From Lycorma delicatula (Eukaryota; Arthropoda; Insecta; Hemiptera; Fulgoridae): a stretch of 64,000 nucleotides of DNA. The position numbers and the translations under genes were made by a program. Under the pieces are notes generated by a model. That model ran no database searches, had not been told where the DNA came from, and saw only the letters and a program-made list of their open reading frames with translations. Every line of letters begins with the position of its first letter. Positions within the stretch are counted from its first letter, which is position 1. Positions 24,401 to 35,700 of this stretch are shown here, piece after piece. The stretch lies in the NCBI RefSeq assembly GCF_047948215.1, contig NC_134455.1:167010575-167074574 (forward strand). Direction: 5' to 3'.

Positions 24401-25219
24401 ACATCATTATTATATTTATGTTTCAGACAGATTCACCGAAGACTTCTCTTTGAATTTCCCTTCTTAACACGAAGAATGTTATCGCCATCTGTATACGAGC
24501 TTTATCTTGACTGCATGGCAACAGCTGTAACGTATCTCAGGTATCTAAATAAACTTTCAAGACGGCAATTATTATTATTAAGTGTCTGTACAACATTATA
24601 AACATTTTAATACGTACTCCTTGTTTGATAATACTGCTATTATAGTAATAAATATCGTAGGTACATCTTTGAAACAAATTTTAAATCTATTAAGTTCTTA
24701 TTTAAATTTATTTTAGCTAATTTTCTATTTTAATTTGAATTTGATAGCATAGGTAAGTCGTTTACTTTTAATGTAAAACTTTATAAACTGCGGTCAAGCG
24801 GTTAGAGTTTTGAATTTTAAAACATTTTACGATTTAATTTATTTCATTTATTAAAAATTTAATTACATCTTTTACGAAATGTTCCTTTATTTAAGAGCAA
24901 GTTATTAAAAGCATGAATAATAGTCATTAAAAAAAGAACTTTATCATAAGTCGGTAAGCTTAATCTCTTGATACGTAATGAACAACATTTAACGAACTTA
25001 CCTCAAAATTTGAATGATAAAAGTGGTCAGATAAAACATTTACCTATCTTCTTTTAGCGTAAATTTTAAATATCTCATTTAACGAGATTATCCCAAAACC
25101 TTTTTTGTTAACTAGTTCTGCTTTAATTGGACAACAAAAAAAAGAATTGTGAACTAATTTTTTGTGATTTTATTTAAAACAAGCAAGTTTAGAAGAAATA
25201 TTATTATGTTAAGATCGGG

Positions 25220-25220
25220 A

Positions 25221-25263
<43 letters not shown>
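25220..25263. repeat. (AC)n(AT)n compound microsatellite
   Basis: About 10 AC units run straight into about 12 AT units. Confidence 0.95.
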
Positions 25264-25681
25264 AATTGTATTATGATATGAATATGATTAGAAGACGGTA
25301 GCCATCTTAACCTCTTATATTCCTTTTCTTTAAGTATTCACGGGAATTTATTGATTTATTGAAATGCATTTCAACTATTGTCTTGAATATATCTGGCATC
25401 TCTTCGTGAAAAAGTATCACTCGTATTTCTGTTTATCTTTTTAAATGTAGCGGTTTAAATCCTTATGTCAACATTCTTATTTGTTTATCCGTTCTTTATT
25501 GGATAGAAGTTTTTTTGAAATCACGTACCTGTGTAAGAAGTTTGAATATAATTGCAACTATTTGCTGCACATACAGAAAAACATACAATACCGAAGATTT
25601 ATTGTTCTCAACAATACCACAATAATGCTGTACTATGACTTTCGAATAAAATTAAAATATAGTGTGTTTAAAGTAATCCTC

Positions 25682-25745
25682 ATTCATCTTCTGAAGTAAT
25701 ACCTTATGGTGGTTCCGGAGGGTAAACAGAAAAGAAAAGAAAAAA
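25682..25745 (+). mobile_element. SINE tail fragment
   Basis: It reads TTCATCTTCTGAAGTAATACC, then GGTGGTTCCGGAGGGTAAAC, then an A/G-rich tail. This is the shared 3' tail of the type A and type B SINEs, without head or body. Such a fragment is what a severely 5'-truncated insertion leaves. Confidence 0.7.
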
Positions 25746-25853
25746 GTATAGAGCGTTTCAAAAATGATTTTAAGACTTTTTCGGTGAATAAAATACAAAC
25801 AATAAGAAATATTTTAGGTTTATTTTTAAAAATTGAAGTACTATTTACTACAA

Positions 25854-26712
25854 TTAACATGAAAGGATAATGTCGTTTAAATGGCCATCATGGCTACGTT
25901 GGCAGGCATCGATGCAAATATTGAAATTTCGTAGCGTACTTTCATGGATGGGAGCTTGAATCTCCCTTATAGTGCCTCGGATGTTATATTGTAGAGTTGG
26001 ATTGTTTGCTGGATTATACATAGACTTTACTTTTCAAATAATCCTAATGACAAAAGTCTAAAGGGGTCAGATCAATCTCGTACACAATTACACATTGTTT
26101 TCTCGTGTTGTGTGGCATGTAGCGCCAGCTTGTTGAAAATAAAGATGATTAGATTCAATTACATTTAATCGGGGCCATTCGAATTCTGTTAGCATCTCCG
26201 TATAATGAACTGCATTCACCGTAACATCATTGTCTTGAAATAAAAATGGACCGATGATTCCTCCGCACCATAAACCTCACGAAACCGTACGTTTTTGCGC
26301 AAAGGTGATCCTTCGTGAATTATTCGATAGTTTTCTTCTTCCCAAAACGACAGTTTTGTACATTAAATGTACCGTTTAACGAAAAATGAGGCTCATCTAT
26401 AAAGGTAATTTTATGCGAAAAATTTGGATCTGTTGATTTTTCTGTAACATCCAAGTAATAAAATTTCTGCGTTGCTGATGGTCCATCAACTTAACTCTAG
26501 AATCAGCTGAATTTTGTATCCATGCAAATGCAAGATTCCTCCTGAATGATTCTCCATAGACTGGTCCAAGAAACGCATATTTCTTGAGATCACCGTGAAA
26601 TTGATGTTGATGGTTCATTTGCGAGATTTTCTCGTACAAGAAGAATGTTTTCAGCAAAACGTACAGTTCAGTTCTGGCCTTCCTGAATGCGGTTTGTTGT
26701 GAACAGACCCAG
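25854..26712 (-). pseudogene. Mariner-type transposase pseudogene
   Basis: Minus-strand frames give, in order, GSVHNKPHSGRPELN (DNA-binding linker), SISR.SQEICVSWTSLWRI (helix-turn-helix), DHQQRRNFITWMLQK, NFSHKITFIDEPHFSLNG (first catalytic Asp kept), VNAVHYTEML, FQQAGATCHTTRE, LTPLDF (third Asp kept), and IDACQRSHDGHLNDIIL before a stop at 25854. That is nearly the full length of the insect IS630/Tc1/mariner-type transposase also seen at 4940-5575. The second catalytic Asp of FQQD is Ala here, and there are several frameshifts, so it cannot transpose. Terminal repeats were not found by eye. Confidence 0.85.
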
Positions 26713-26726
26713 TATTTCGACCCGTT

Positions 26727-26998
26727 GAGTTGGTCTAGAGGTGAACGCGTCTTTGCAAATCAGCTGATTTTGAAGTCGAGAGTTTCAACGTTCAAATCCT
26801 AGTAAAGGCAGTACTTCTATACGGATTTGAATACTAGATCGTGAATACCGTTGTTCTTTGGTGGTTGGGTTTCAGTTAACCACACATCTCAGAAACAGTC
26901 GACCTGAGACTGTACAAGACTACACTTCACTTACACTCATACATATCATCTTCATTTAAGTAATACCGATGGTGATTCCTCGAGACTGAACAGAAAAA
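26727..26998 (+). mobile_element. tRNA-headed SINE, type A, full length
   Basis: The head has GTTGGTCTAGAGGTGAACGCG (A box) and AACGTTCAAATCCTAGT (B box). A body follows with GATTTGAATACTAGATCGTG and GGTTGGGTTTCAGTTAACCA, then CTGTACAAGACTACACTTCA and a tail TAAGTAATACCGATGGTGATTCC ending in AAACAG-A-rich. Antisense relatives are at 62867-62985 and 63107-63330. It needs a LINE for mobility. Another copy of the tail (AAAGGTGGTTCCGGAGGTTAAAC) follows at 27010-27045. Confidence 0.8.
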
Positions 26999-27009
26999 AA
27001 TCCAGTGCT

Positions 27010-27045
27010 TTAAAGGTGGTTCCGGAGGTTAAACAAAAAAAAGAA
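27010..27045 (+). mobile_element. Second SINE tail fragment
   Basis: GGTGGTTCCGGAGGTTAAAC plus an A-run, 12 bp beyond the type A SINE. It is probably a separate truncated insertion into the A-rich tail of the first. Confidence 0.6.
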
Positions 27046-29650
27046 CCCGGTGTTTTTAATTTTGTTCGCTAAATTTCAAACTTTTTGTTCAGAGGACTAC
27101 CGAAAGCTTTGAAAAAGTCACGAATTTTACGTTACGTTATTTTTGGTACCGACCATTTTCATAAATGTTTTTATGATTTAAGTACGCTGTCCTTCCGAAG
27201 CGGAGCCAAGGATAGATTTATACACTACTCGAGCTTGGTGTATATAAAAGTTTACCTGAAATGAAGAAAATATTTTATAGTTACAAGTCATTTAAAATTA
27301 TAGAGCGATTTTTGGAACACCCATTGTTTATTTAAAATTTTTAATGTTATTTTAAATGCATTAAGTGAAATCTTAGGTCTGCATAATACGACTAACTACT
27401 ACATTTAACTCAACTGTTACACTAGTTTACTATGCCAATGGTTAACCGGTGCATAAATAGGGTCTTTTTATCATTACTGAGAAATATAAAAAAGAAAAGA
27501 AAGTCTATTAAAAACGAAGAAGTTTATTAAAGATCACTTATGTGATCGTGTTGAACATTCGTTAACAAACTTTTAATTTATATTTTTTAATTTATCGAGA
27601 TAAATTCATATCTTGTATAACGTTCGATTAATATGGCGACCGAAAATAACCGAACATTAATTGGCGTCTCAGTTTTAATAAATACATAAAAATGTTAATA
27701 TTATTATACAGTATTTTAAAATGAAAAGTTTTACTTAAAAAAAAGTTTTCTTTTTGTCTCTCTGTTATTAAACTAGCATTAAAATAGACTTATAATAAAA
27801 TTTTATTTGTGAAAATAAAAATTTAAATAAAATTTCTTTTATTCGGTTTCTAAATGGTACAAGGAATTAGGTCTTTTAAACTAATTCTTAAATGGAAGCT
27901 GTACCCTTGCATTAAACTCATGATTGGAAGAAAATTCCATTAAAATTATGAGTTGTATGTTATATAGTACTGAAAACAATGACATAGTGTTTTACGTTCC
28001 ATAGCCGATGACTTGCGTTAATGGTTAAATAAGAAATCCAGACGCCGATCGATATCTTGCAATGATGTTGAATCACAGAGCGGAACAACCTTTGATATCT
28101 CATTGCAATCGGCGTGTTAATATATTATTTGGCTTCATTGGAACTCCAAAATAGTGCCTTAGGATTTTCGATACCCGTGTCGTTAGAATTGCCGTCACGA
28201 TCGTAGGGAGTATTCGCTAACTGTACTCTGTATTTTTGTTCTTAGAGTGCACCTACACACATTTTCCGTGTTTATGATCTGAAAGAAGAACAATGTGTAA
28301 AAATGACGTGTGTTTTGTTAAAGTATTGACTAAAATAAATTTTTTTTACCCTTTTATAGCGGTATAGAGAGTATCGAGTTTAAGATTATGCCCTCAGACC
28401 GCTTTTAAATTTTAAAATATCTGGAAATCTTTTTTCGTTTAGGCTGTGGACTGTAATAAAATTTTTCGTCATTCGTCTAAATTTTATTAAAATTGCTCAG
28501 TCTGTTCTTGAGGCAACAACGGATTCTATTTGAAAAACATAAATAGTCACGGACGTTGACGTCTGAATAATTTTAAACTCTTTCAGATCAATTTTTTTAA
28601 GAAGTTCCTTTATTGAAATGAAAAACACGCTATTTAAATATTTAACGACCTCTTTTTGTTCACTCGTTTTAAGTATTCTACTAAAAGATAACCGGTAGGA
28701 ATGAAGTTTTCTATTTTAACACTGTGCAATCGTGAGATAGTAAACATTTTTGACGGTTTAGATTTCAATCGTTTGTTCTTTTAAGAACGTACTAAGACTT
28801 CTATTTAGATGTATAAATTTATCGGATCTTTCGTTGAATAGCTTTTCTGAGAAGAAATTACAGTAAATCAGTAATTTTAATTTTTTTATTTGCTATTAAC
28901 ATCAGAAAGATTGTATTTTACATACATGAAAAGGTAATTAATTTTCTTAGTATTAGCCTCATGTATCGTTTAATCAAAATTAAATGTAACGTTCATTCAA
29001 TTGTGAGGTTATACCAAAGTACGATCTACATTTTTTTTTTTAATTTGCTTTGTACACTCTAATTTTTGTTAATCTGTCAATTTCTTAAAATGTAAGAATA
29101 AGAATTCTACTTTCTATTAACCGAATTTAAAAACCCTATTTGACCTCAGTTAATGTTTCGGAAGAAATTTTATAATTTTTTTTTCAATATCTTTTAAATA
29201 ACATGATCACTTACTGGCTTACTACTGGCACTTACTACCTAGACTCAAAGATTTTATTTAAATGTTTTAAAAGCCCGATTTATTGGTGATTCTTTTATTT
29301 TTAATGTAACGTTTCACTGTCATATAATTTTAAATTGTAATGAAAATACGAATACTTGCAAAACTGCTGAAAATCATTAATTGTTAAGTAAAATGAGATA
29401 AATCATTACTTTTAAAATTTCACAAAACTTCATGAAATATTTAAAATTAAGTAATAAAAAAAACGAAATCAATAACTATCGCAGAGGTAAGCAGTAGGTA
29501 TTTTCCTGATTTCAAATTACGTCAATAATGCACTTCAAATATATCCTAGTAGTTTGAATAAAATTATCTGGGATGCAGAATACTTAACTATAGAAATTCG
29601 TAATATTTAAATGATAAATTTTACGATACCCGACCCTGTTACGGAATCAC
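27046..29650. other. AT-rich intergenic stretch
   Basis: No gene is visible. It holds the bulged palindrome at 28042-28115. Nothing else is recognised. Confidence 0.5.
28042..28115. repeat. Bulged long palindrome
   Basis: ACGCCGA (28042-28048) pairs with TCGGCGT (28109-28115). After an 8-base bulge TTGCAATGA (28057-28065) pairs with TCATTGCAA (28100-28108), and GTTG/CAAC closes further in. In all there are about 20 paired bases in a 74-base hairpin. It might be a small hairpin RNA or a degraded inverted-repeat element. Confidence 0.5.
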
Positions 29651-29654
29651 GTAA

Positions 29655-29860
29655 TGAATGGGCCGCACAGAGCATAATCTCTACTTTAATTCAAAATGTT
29701 GTGGGTTCGAACTTTAAAATTGCTTGACAATTTACTAGAGGTAAAATTATTTTTCTCCGTTATCCTCCGCACAAGCTTTAAGATAATCGGTGAGAAAAAA
29801 TATTTGCTCTCAATATAAGAAAAATCTACCGTAGGTTCATTGATGTTGTGACAAGTCAGT
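29655..29860 (+). mobile_element. Probable SINE, type C, diverged
   Basis: There is a B-box-like GTGGGTTCGAACTTT (29700-29714) preceded by a degraded head. The body has TCCGTTATCCTCCGCACAAGCTTTAAG and a GGTGAGAAAA block, which follow the order of the type C copy at 4700-4870. The A box is not clear. Confidence 0.4.
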
Positions 29861-30199
29861 AGTCTTTCCTTTATTCAAATCTATGTTGTAATAAGATTTC
29901 TTTCCTCTTAAACTGTGAATAGTTGTTCGCAGAACTTTTATTTACGTCCTCCTAGTTCTGTATGATTTTACAGTATTATTTTCTCTGAAGAAAAAAAAGA
30001 ATTTTAATGGTTTCCAGGTTTCCTTTAACCCTTTGAGATCTAAACAGTTAATTTAAGTTTATTTTTATTTATTTGTTTTTATAAGTAAAATATGAATCGA
30101 AATGAAAAGTATTACGTTCGGAACGCCGGAAAGCGGAGGTAGATTTCATCGGTGCTATAAAAAGATATAAAAGATTTCCACCTTAAAAGTTAAGAAAAA

Positions 30200-30548
30200 C
30201 TTCAAATTTACTGTGCCTGTTAAGGGAGGTATGATTTTTTGTCTTCAAAACCCCATTTTACCACCCCCTGGGCCAATGGTTGGTGATATCAAAAAACTTT
30301 ACTTAGATACGTTTTGGGCCCTTTTCCAAAGAATAGTAGGAACTTTAAACAAATTCCATATTTTACTTAATAGGAAAATTATAGCAATATTTTGTTTTCT
30401 CGAAAAAGCCCTCCCATTTCCACCCCCACGGTCCGATTTTGCCCATTAACAAACTCGACCGAGATTTTGGATCGTTATATTTTATGTATCAATTTGAAGT
30501 GATTGGCGCAAAATTACGGTAGTTATCGTGACCACAAGAAAGTGAAAC

Positions 30549-30596
<48 letters not shown>

Positions 30597-30650
30597 AAAC
30601 TGACGGTAGTTTTCGGGTCTGTCGAAATTGTCTGATAGTCGAATCATGGT
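30200..30650. repeat. Dispersed-repeat candidate with (AT)n
   Basis: The block has CCCCATTTTACCACCCCCTGG and a CCTCCCATTTCCACCCCCACGG region, then the shared phrase TCAATTTGAAGTGATTGGCGC...ACAAGAAAGTGAAAC, then about 20 AT units (30552-30591), then AAACTGACGGTAGTTTTCGGGTCTG. Patches rich in C within AT-rich DNA, followed by a phrase and a microsatellite, recur in arthropod mobile-element untranslated regions. The 78-codon frame over it is not a known protein. Confidence 0.45.
30552..30591. repeat. (TA)n microsatellite
   Basis: About 20 uninterrupted units inside the dispersed-repeat candidate at 30200-30650. Confidence 0.95.
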
Positions 30651-31840
30651 TCCCATTACAATAGGTAACTTTCTTATAAAATCTACCTAAAACCGAGTTG
30701 TAAGTTTGTCTTGTGATATTATCGCTCTAGATGTAGCATATACTGTCAATTCGATTGATATAGTTCGGTGCCGCGCATACGTACATTAATTAATGTACCA
30801 TGGATAAAATCAATGCTAATTAAATTTTGTTAAAAAGAATTAAGAACGTTGTACATACCAATTGTTATGACTATTTTATGTACTTAGATGAATGCGAAAG
30901 CTATTATTTTCGTTGATGAGGAACGTTAACTATTTTTTTTTTTATACTTACAATTTAAATTCTCAAAAACGGTTTGTATAGCTGTATATAATTTTGATAT
31001 GTTAATTATTATTTAAACTCTGTTTATTTTTATATATTTTTATTAACTGCTAGCAATTAAAATTAACATTTCCGGATTAAAGCGCTTTATATTACGTACT
31101 AACTCTCTACAGAATCAAATGAAGTTTATTAAATCGAGAGTTTTAAGAAAAGTCCATTTTTGGTGATCTAAAAATAATTATTATAAACTCCGGAAAGGTT
31201 TCCTGACGTTAACGAACAGTTATATTTATATATATTATATATATATCCACAGCGAATTCGTTTACATTTAATATATTTTGCTTATTTTCTCCTCGATTAA
31301 TCCGAAAAGCAGACAATATGTTTATTTCTGTCGCTTCATTCATAATGGCTGAACTGATTTCTATGAAATAGTTGCAATTTTTATCAAGTCAAATGGCATC
31401 GGCACCAAAAACTGTAAAATGGTTAATGGTACTTACTCGATGTATTTGAAAAAATCAAATTGATAGATGATGAACGACATGTAAAGTGACCGAATTTTTA
31501 GGACTTGATGTGCAGTTTTGTTGAATTAAACCATTGCATTTAATACATTACTCGTACAGTAAACGTCTACACATGTAGCTTTCATCAGTAGCCAAATGTT
31601 ATGTTAATTTTAACATAACCTTTGCTTAATTTTATAAATCCCATCAGTTCCTCGGGATCTGTAATTTTTTTTCGAATTTAATTAATTCTTAATTTGATTT
31701 CAGTAGGTAAAAATGTATAAAAGAATTTTTAGCGTAAAAATTTTCCACAAAAATATTTTCTAAAATATTGTATATCTATACTGGATATAGATATCTACAT
31801 CCAGATACTCCTGGATATGGATATTGAATATCTACACTGT
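30651..31840. other. AT-rich intergenic stretch
   Basis: No gene or recognisable element. Confidence 0.5.
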
Positions 31841-31841
31841 A

Positions 31842-31844
<3 letters not shown>

Positions 31845-31884
<40 letters not shown>

Positions 31885-31885
31885 G

Positions 31886-31920
<35 letters not shown>

Positions 31921-31926
31921 AAACAG

Positions 31927-31972
<46 letters not shown>
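31845..31972. repeat. Long interrupted (TA)n microsatellite
   Basis: Three TA blocks are separated by two copies of a TAAAACAGATATATATATACA-type spacer, so a segment of the array was itself duplicated. It occupies the place where the 5' terminal inverted repeat of the adjoining mariner would be expected. Confidence 0.95.
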
Positions 31973-31974
<2 letters not shown>

Positions 31975-32102
31975 TTGTGTATATATACATCCACTAGATT
32001 GTGCTGAACACGCAGACGCTTCGACCGTGTCGATGACTCGGCCAGTGCATGCACAGCAGCCGTGAACGTAAAGTTGTGAAAGTAGCGGCGGTCAAACGTA
32101 GG

Positions 32103-32761
32103 ATGGGTCAAAGAGCTATGATAAAATTTTATTCTAAATTAGTTAAAATGGCATCAGCAATTTACAAAGACATGCAACGTGTTTACGGAGATTATTTTCT
32201 TAGTCGTGCACAAGTGTTCTGCTGGTTTTCAGCGTTTAAGAATGGAAGAGAATGTGTAGAAGAAGAACTACGCATCGGACGTCCTATGTCTGCTTGGACG
32301 CATGAAAATGTGGAAAAAATCAAGGAAATTGTTGCCAGTGATAGACGAATTCCACCAGAATGCTTGCAGTGAAACTTGGTGTCAGTAAGGAAGATACATC
32401 TCTCTGCTTACATGCGTCGTGTCAGACGCATCTGTTCCAAAGTAAAAGTTGGGTTCTTCTGCATGACAATACACAAGCTCACTGCGAACTACCCGTGATA
32501 CAGTTTTTAGCATCAAAACAGATCTATGTGCTCGAACACCCACCCTATTCGCCTTATTTGGTACCTGCAGACTTTTTTCTGTTTCCGAAAATTAAATGTG
32601 CTTTAAAAGGAGAATTTTTCAGTGATATTGAGAATATCTAACGTGCTGTGACCGATGGACTGAAGGAGGTACACAATCAGGATTTCCAGCGTTCTTTCAA
32701 CTAGTATGATCGATGTAAACGTTGTGTTGAGATGCAAGGGGATTATTTTGAATCCATATAA
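32103..32761 (+). pseudogene. Internally deleted mariner transposase
   Basis: The likely native start is Met at 32103 (MGQRAMIKFYSKL), 18 codons inside a longer frame, because family members start there. The N-terminal helix-turn-helix is good: VYGDYFLSRAQVF.W then RIGRP and ASDRRI. The frame then breaks near 32370, the middle including the first catalytic Asp is gone, and the C-terminal part resumes with WVLLHDNTQAH, ASKQIYVL, HPPYSPYLVPADFFLFPK. That keeps second and third Asp with a 34-residue gap (DD34D, mariner type). A stop falls at 32639-32641, and the end GDYFESI with TAA at 32759-32761 looks native. The element is a dead, deletion-derived mariner of the SETMAR-like sort found across insects. 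Confidence 0.85.
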
Positions 32762-35700
32762 CTGCAAAATTAAAATAAAGTTCTTAGTTTTGATGTAATG
32801 CTAGTTGTCTCATTACTTAGTTGGAACTCTGTATGTGTTACATCGCTAATTTTTAGTCGAATTTCACTTACGAGCTTAACAATCTCGTTAATATTTTAGT
32901 TATTTTCTCATTATTCGTAGGAAATTAGCTGCCTTATTATTATTTTTTTTTTTTGATTGATTTTCTTTAGGTTTTAATAAATTTATTGATTCGAATAATA
33001 TTAATTGTAATTCATACGGTATGTCTCGCTCCTCTTTTACTTTCCACACAATTATTTACGGTGCAGCTGATAAAATATTTGTTTTCAACCTTAAAATGTA
33101 ATGTAATTACGCCATTGTCGGCATGTTTTGTCATATTTTACAGAAAAGATTACTAATATATGAAGTTCTGTACACAGAAGCAAATTATAGAATTAATATG
33201 AAACATCATATTTTAAACTGACGTTCGAAAGTAAAATGTTTGTAAGGTGAAAGGTCCCGTAAAACCAAACGTTATACGGAAGAATAGATTCAAGATTATG
33301 TATATTAATATTAATTCAGTGATGTAACGTTAAAGATGAAATAATCAACGTTTGTTATTATTTAAGTATACTGCTGTTCTAATTTTCCTTCATAATACAA
33401 GTAACAATGTAAGATGTAAAAGTAATCATTTCACGTATGTTCTTTGGAAGTAGCTTTTTGTTCATCATAGTACAAAAGTCTTTCTCTTTTTAACATCCAA
33501 TTACATTATAATATCTTATATGATGAAATTTAATACTTAGCCTTCTAATACTTTTTTCTTTTTTTTTTAATTTAAAGTTTAGTAGGTATAGAATATTATT
33601 ATTATCTTACATCGCTACTTCTTATGGTAATTACTCGATATAAAATGCTGTCTGAGGTTTTATTGCAGTGATAAAAAATGAAACTTATCGATTCTTACGA
33701 ATTTATTACCCTGAAATTTACCTCAATTTATTTATAATATCCTCTTTTTAATTTTATTCTGTGGATATATATTTTTTCTTTTTTACAATTACCGGGAATA
33801 AATTTACGTTTATTACTTATGTTATTACAACATAAGTAATAGCAGTAAAATTACTCGTATTATTAATGCGAACGTCCAATAAATAATGACGACAGTTAAC
33901 AATCGTTGTAATCATATCATTAAACCATTATGAAGTCTATTATATGAGTTATAACAGTATGATGTTTTAATGCGAATATTATAAATGCTTAATTAGTGCG
34001 TAGTGTTTGTAAAGTAAACCGGTTATAATTGCAACCGCGATAACCGTTTTGCAACCCACTGTACACCGGTCAACCGGTTTTTGTTCTAGATTATTATTGC
34101 ATTCATTTATCGGTTTATGAAACGTGATAAATATCTGCCCTTGAGCCGACGATAAGTACTGACCCATTTCTAAATAAATTCGCGTTTGTCACGAATAAGT
34201 TTATCGCTCGTGTAGTCGCATAAACAATCGGTCAGTTCTAATGGTAATTTGCATAGTTATAACGAAGAGACGAGACCGTCCGTCCGACCTCAAGTAACCG
34301 ATCGATGAAGTGTAATTAATTGAAACGGAAGGATTCTTAATCGATTAACGATCTGCAGTTATGGAAAGGCGGCGATCGTCTTGTATTCTGTAACTTTGCT
34401 TGTTTCGTCTTCATTAGTCGCTTTAGGAATGCTATTACGGACGACTTGTATTTAACATTTTAATGACATCGTCGATTTCAAACGCCATTTATTTTACACC
34501 CCGATGAAATTCATCACGGTATGTGGTTTTTAGCTCATTAAAACATTTATACAGTTTATCGTATGACATTACAATGTAGTAATTATTTAAACTTGAAGAT
34601 TTATATTTTAACTCCAAAATAATTTACCTGTGATAAACCTTCGTAAACATTTAATAGAAAAGAAATGAGAAAAAACATATAGTTGCTTTTAGCTTCCGGA
34701 TATTTAAATTCTAATGTAGATAAATGGTAAATTTTTCGGTTAGACCGTATCAACTATCAATCATCGGTAGGGGGAGGCCTCAAACGGTACTAAAAGAGTT
34801 TCTCCCTGATGTCGACAGCTATTCTCCCAGTTCTTAGGGCAAAGTAGTAGGCCAAATAATAATGTTAAAATTCTTCCAAAAAGATGGTAACTTTTTTGGA
34901 ATAAGACGTACTTTGTATCGGAATTAACAGTGGGTGCGGGAATGATTCTTTGCTTTATTTATACAGAAAGTGTGTGCAAAATAGCTAATTATGCTCCTCG
35001 TTTTCATAGCGGCCGTTTCATATGGTTACCTTTCAGCCTTCGTGAAATTTTATTCTATAACTATTCATTTTCAACTTTTTTTTAATAATAAATTGTCTGC
35101 TACAATTGTAATCGGTTACAATTTTTTAAATTTAATCAGATTATATTCACAAGAGATTAATTCAGGTTGTGATTCAATCGATTTAATTATCGAATAAAAT
35201 TTCTTTGGACTTTTCAAGATACAGATGACGTGAATTGGATCGTTCTCTTTCGTTTTATGTAAAGAAAGGAGAAATAACTAATACTTAATATTACAGTTAT
35301 TCCAATAATAGTATTTTTTTCATTTAAAACAGTAAATTATATAAGCTAACTTCTAATTTTGTTCTTCCGGTGTACCTGTTTATATTTTAATTCATTGGAA
35401 TCTCTGGGTGAGTATTTCCATTTCTCAGTTTGTTATCTATCCGTCAGTTTCTTGTAACTCTTTGCCCAACGTCCTTTTCCAGAAATAGTTTCATTTTTAC
35501 CTGTATCGGTCCTTCTACATCCTTCGGCCCACTATATGTATGCTACCAAGAAGTCGTTTTGTCTGAAATCGTTCATAATCCTCATTGATCTTTCGGTTCG
35601 GTGTATTAAATAAATTTCTTTTTTCGCTCTGCCCGAAGCTTAATAAAAACGTCTTCGATCCGTTCTGATTTTTTGTTTTAATTTCCTACATTACATAACA

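Larger units (their letters stand above)
15958..25200. other. AT-rich intergenic stretch
   Basis: No gene is visible in 9 kb. Small items are a hairpin GTGCCTA/TAGGCAC at 16149-16179, three ACCGGTAAT words (17986, 18013, 19200), a 20-bp imperfect direct repeat (20968-20987 and 21043-21062), a copy of the 10964 repeat at 21431-21490, and a (TA)n run at 24263-24282. The part at 19140-19460 is less AT-rich and could be an exon or regulatory DNA, but I can support neither. Confidence 0.5.

Noticed and set aside
35400..35660. Possible antisense LINE C-terminal remnant
   Set aside because: Basic, frameshifted reading resembles such ends only vaguely; not strong enough to annotate.
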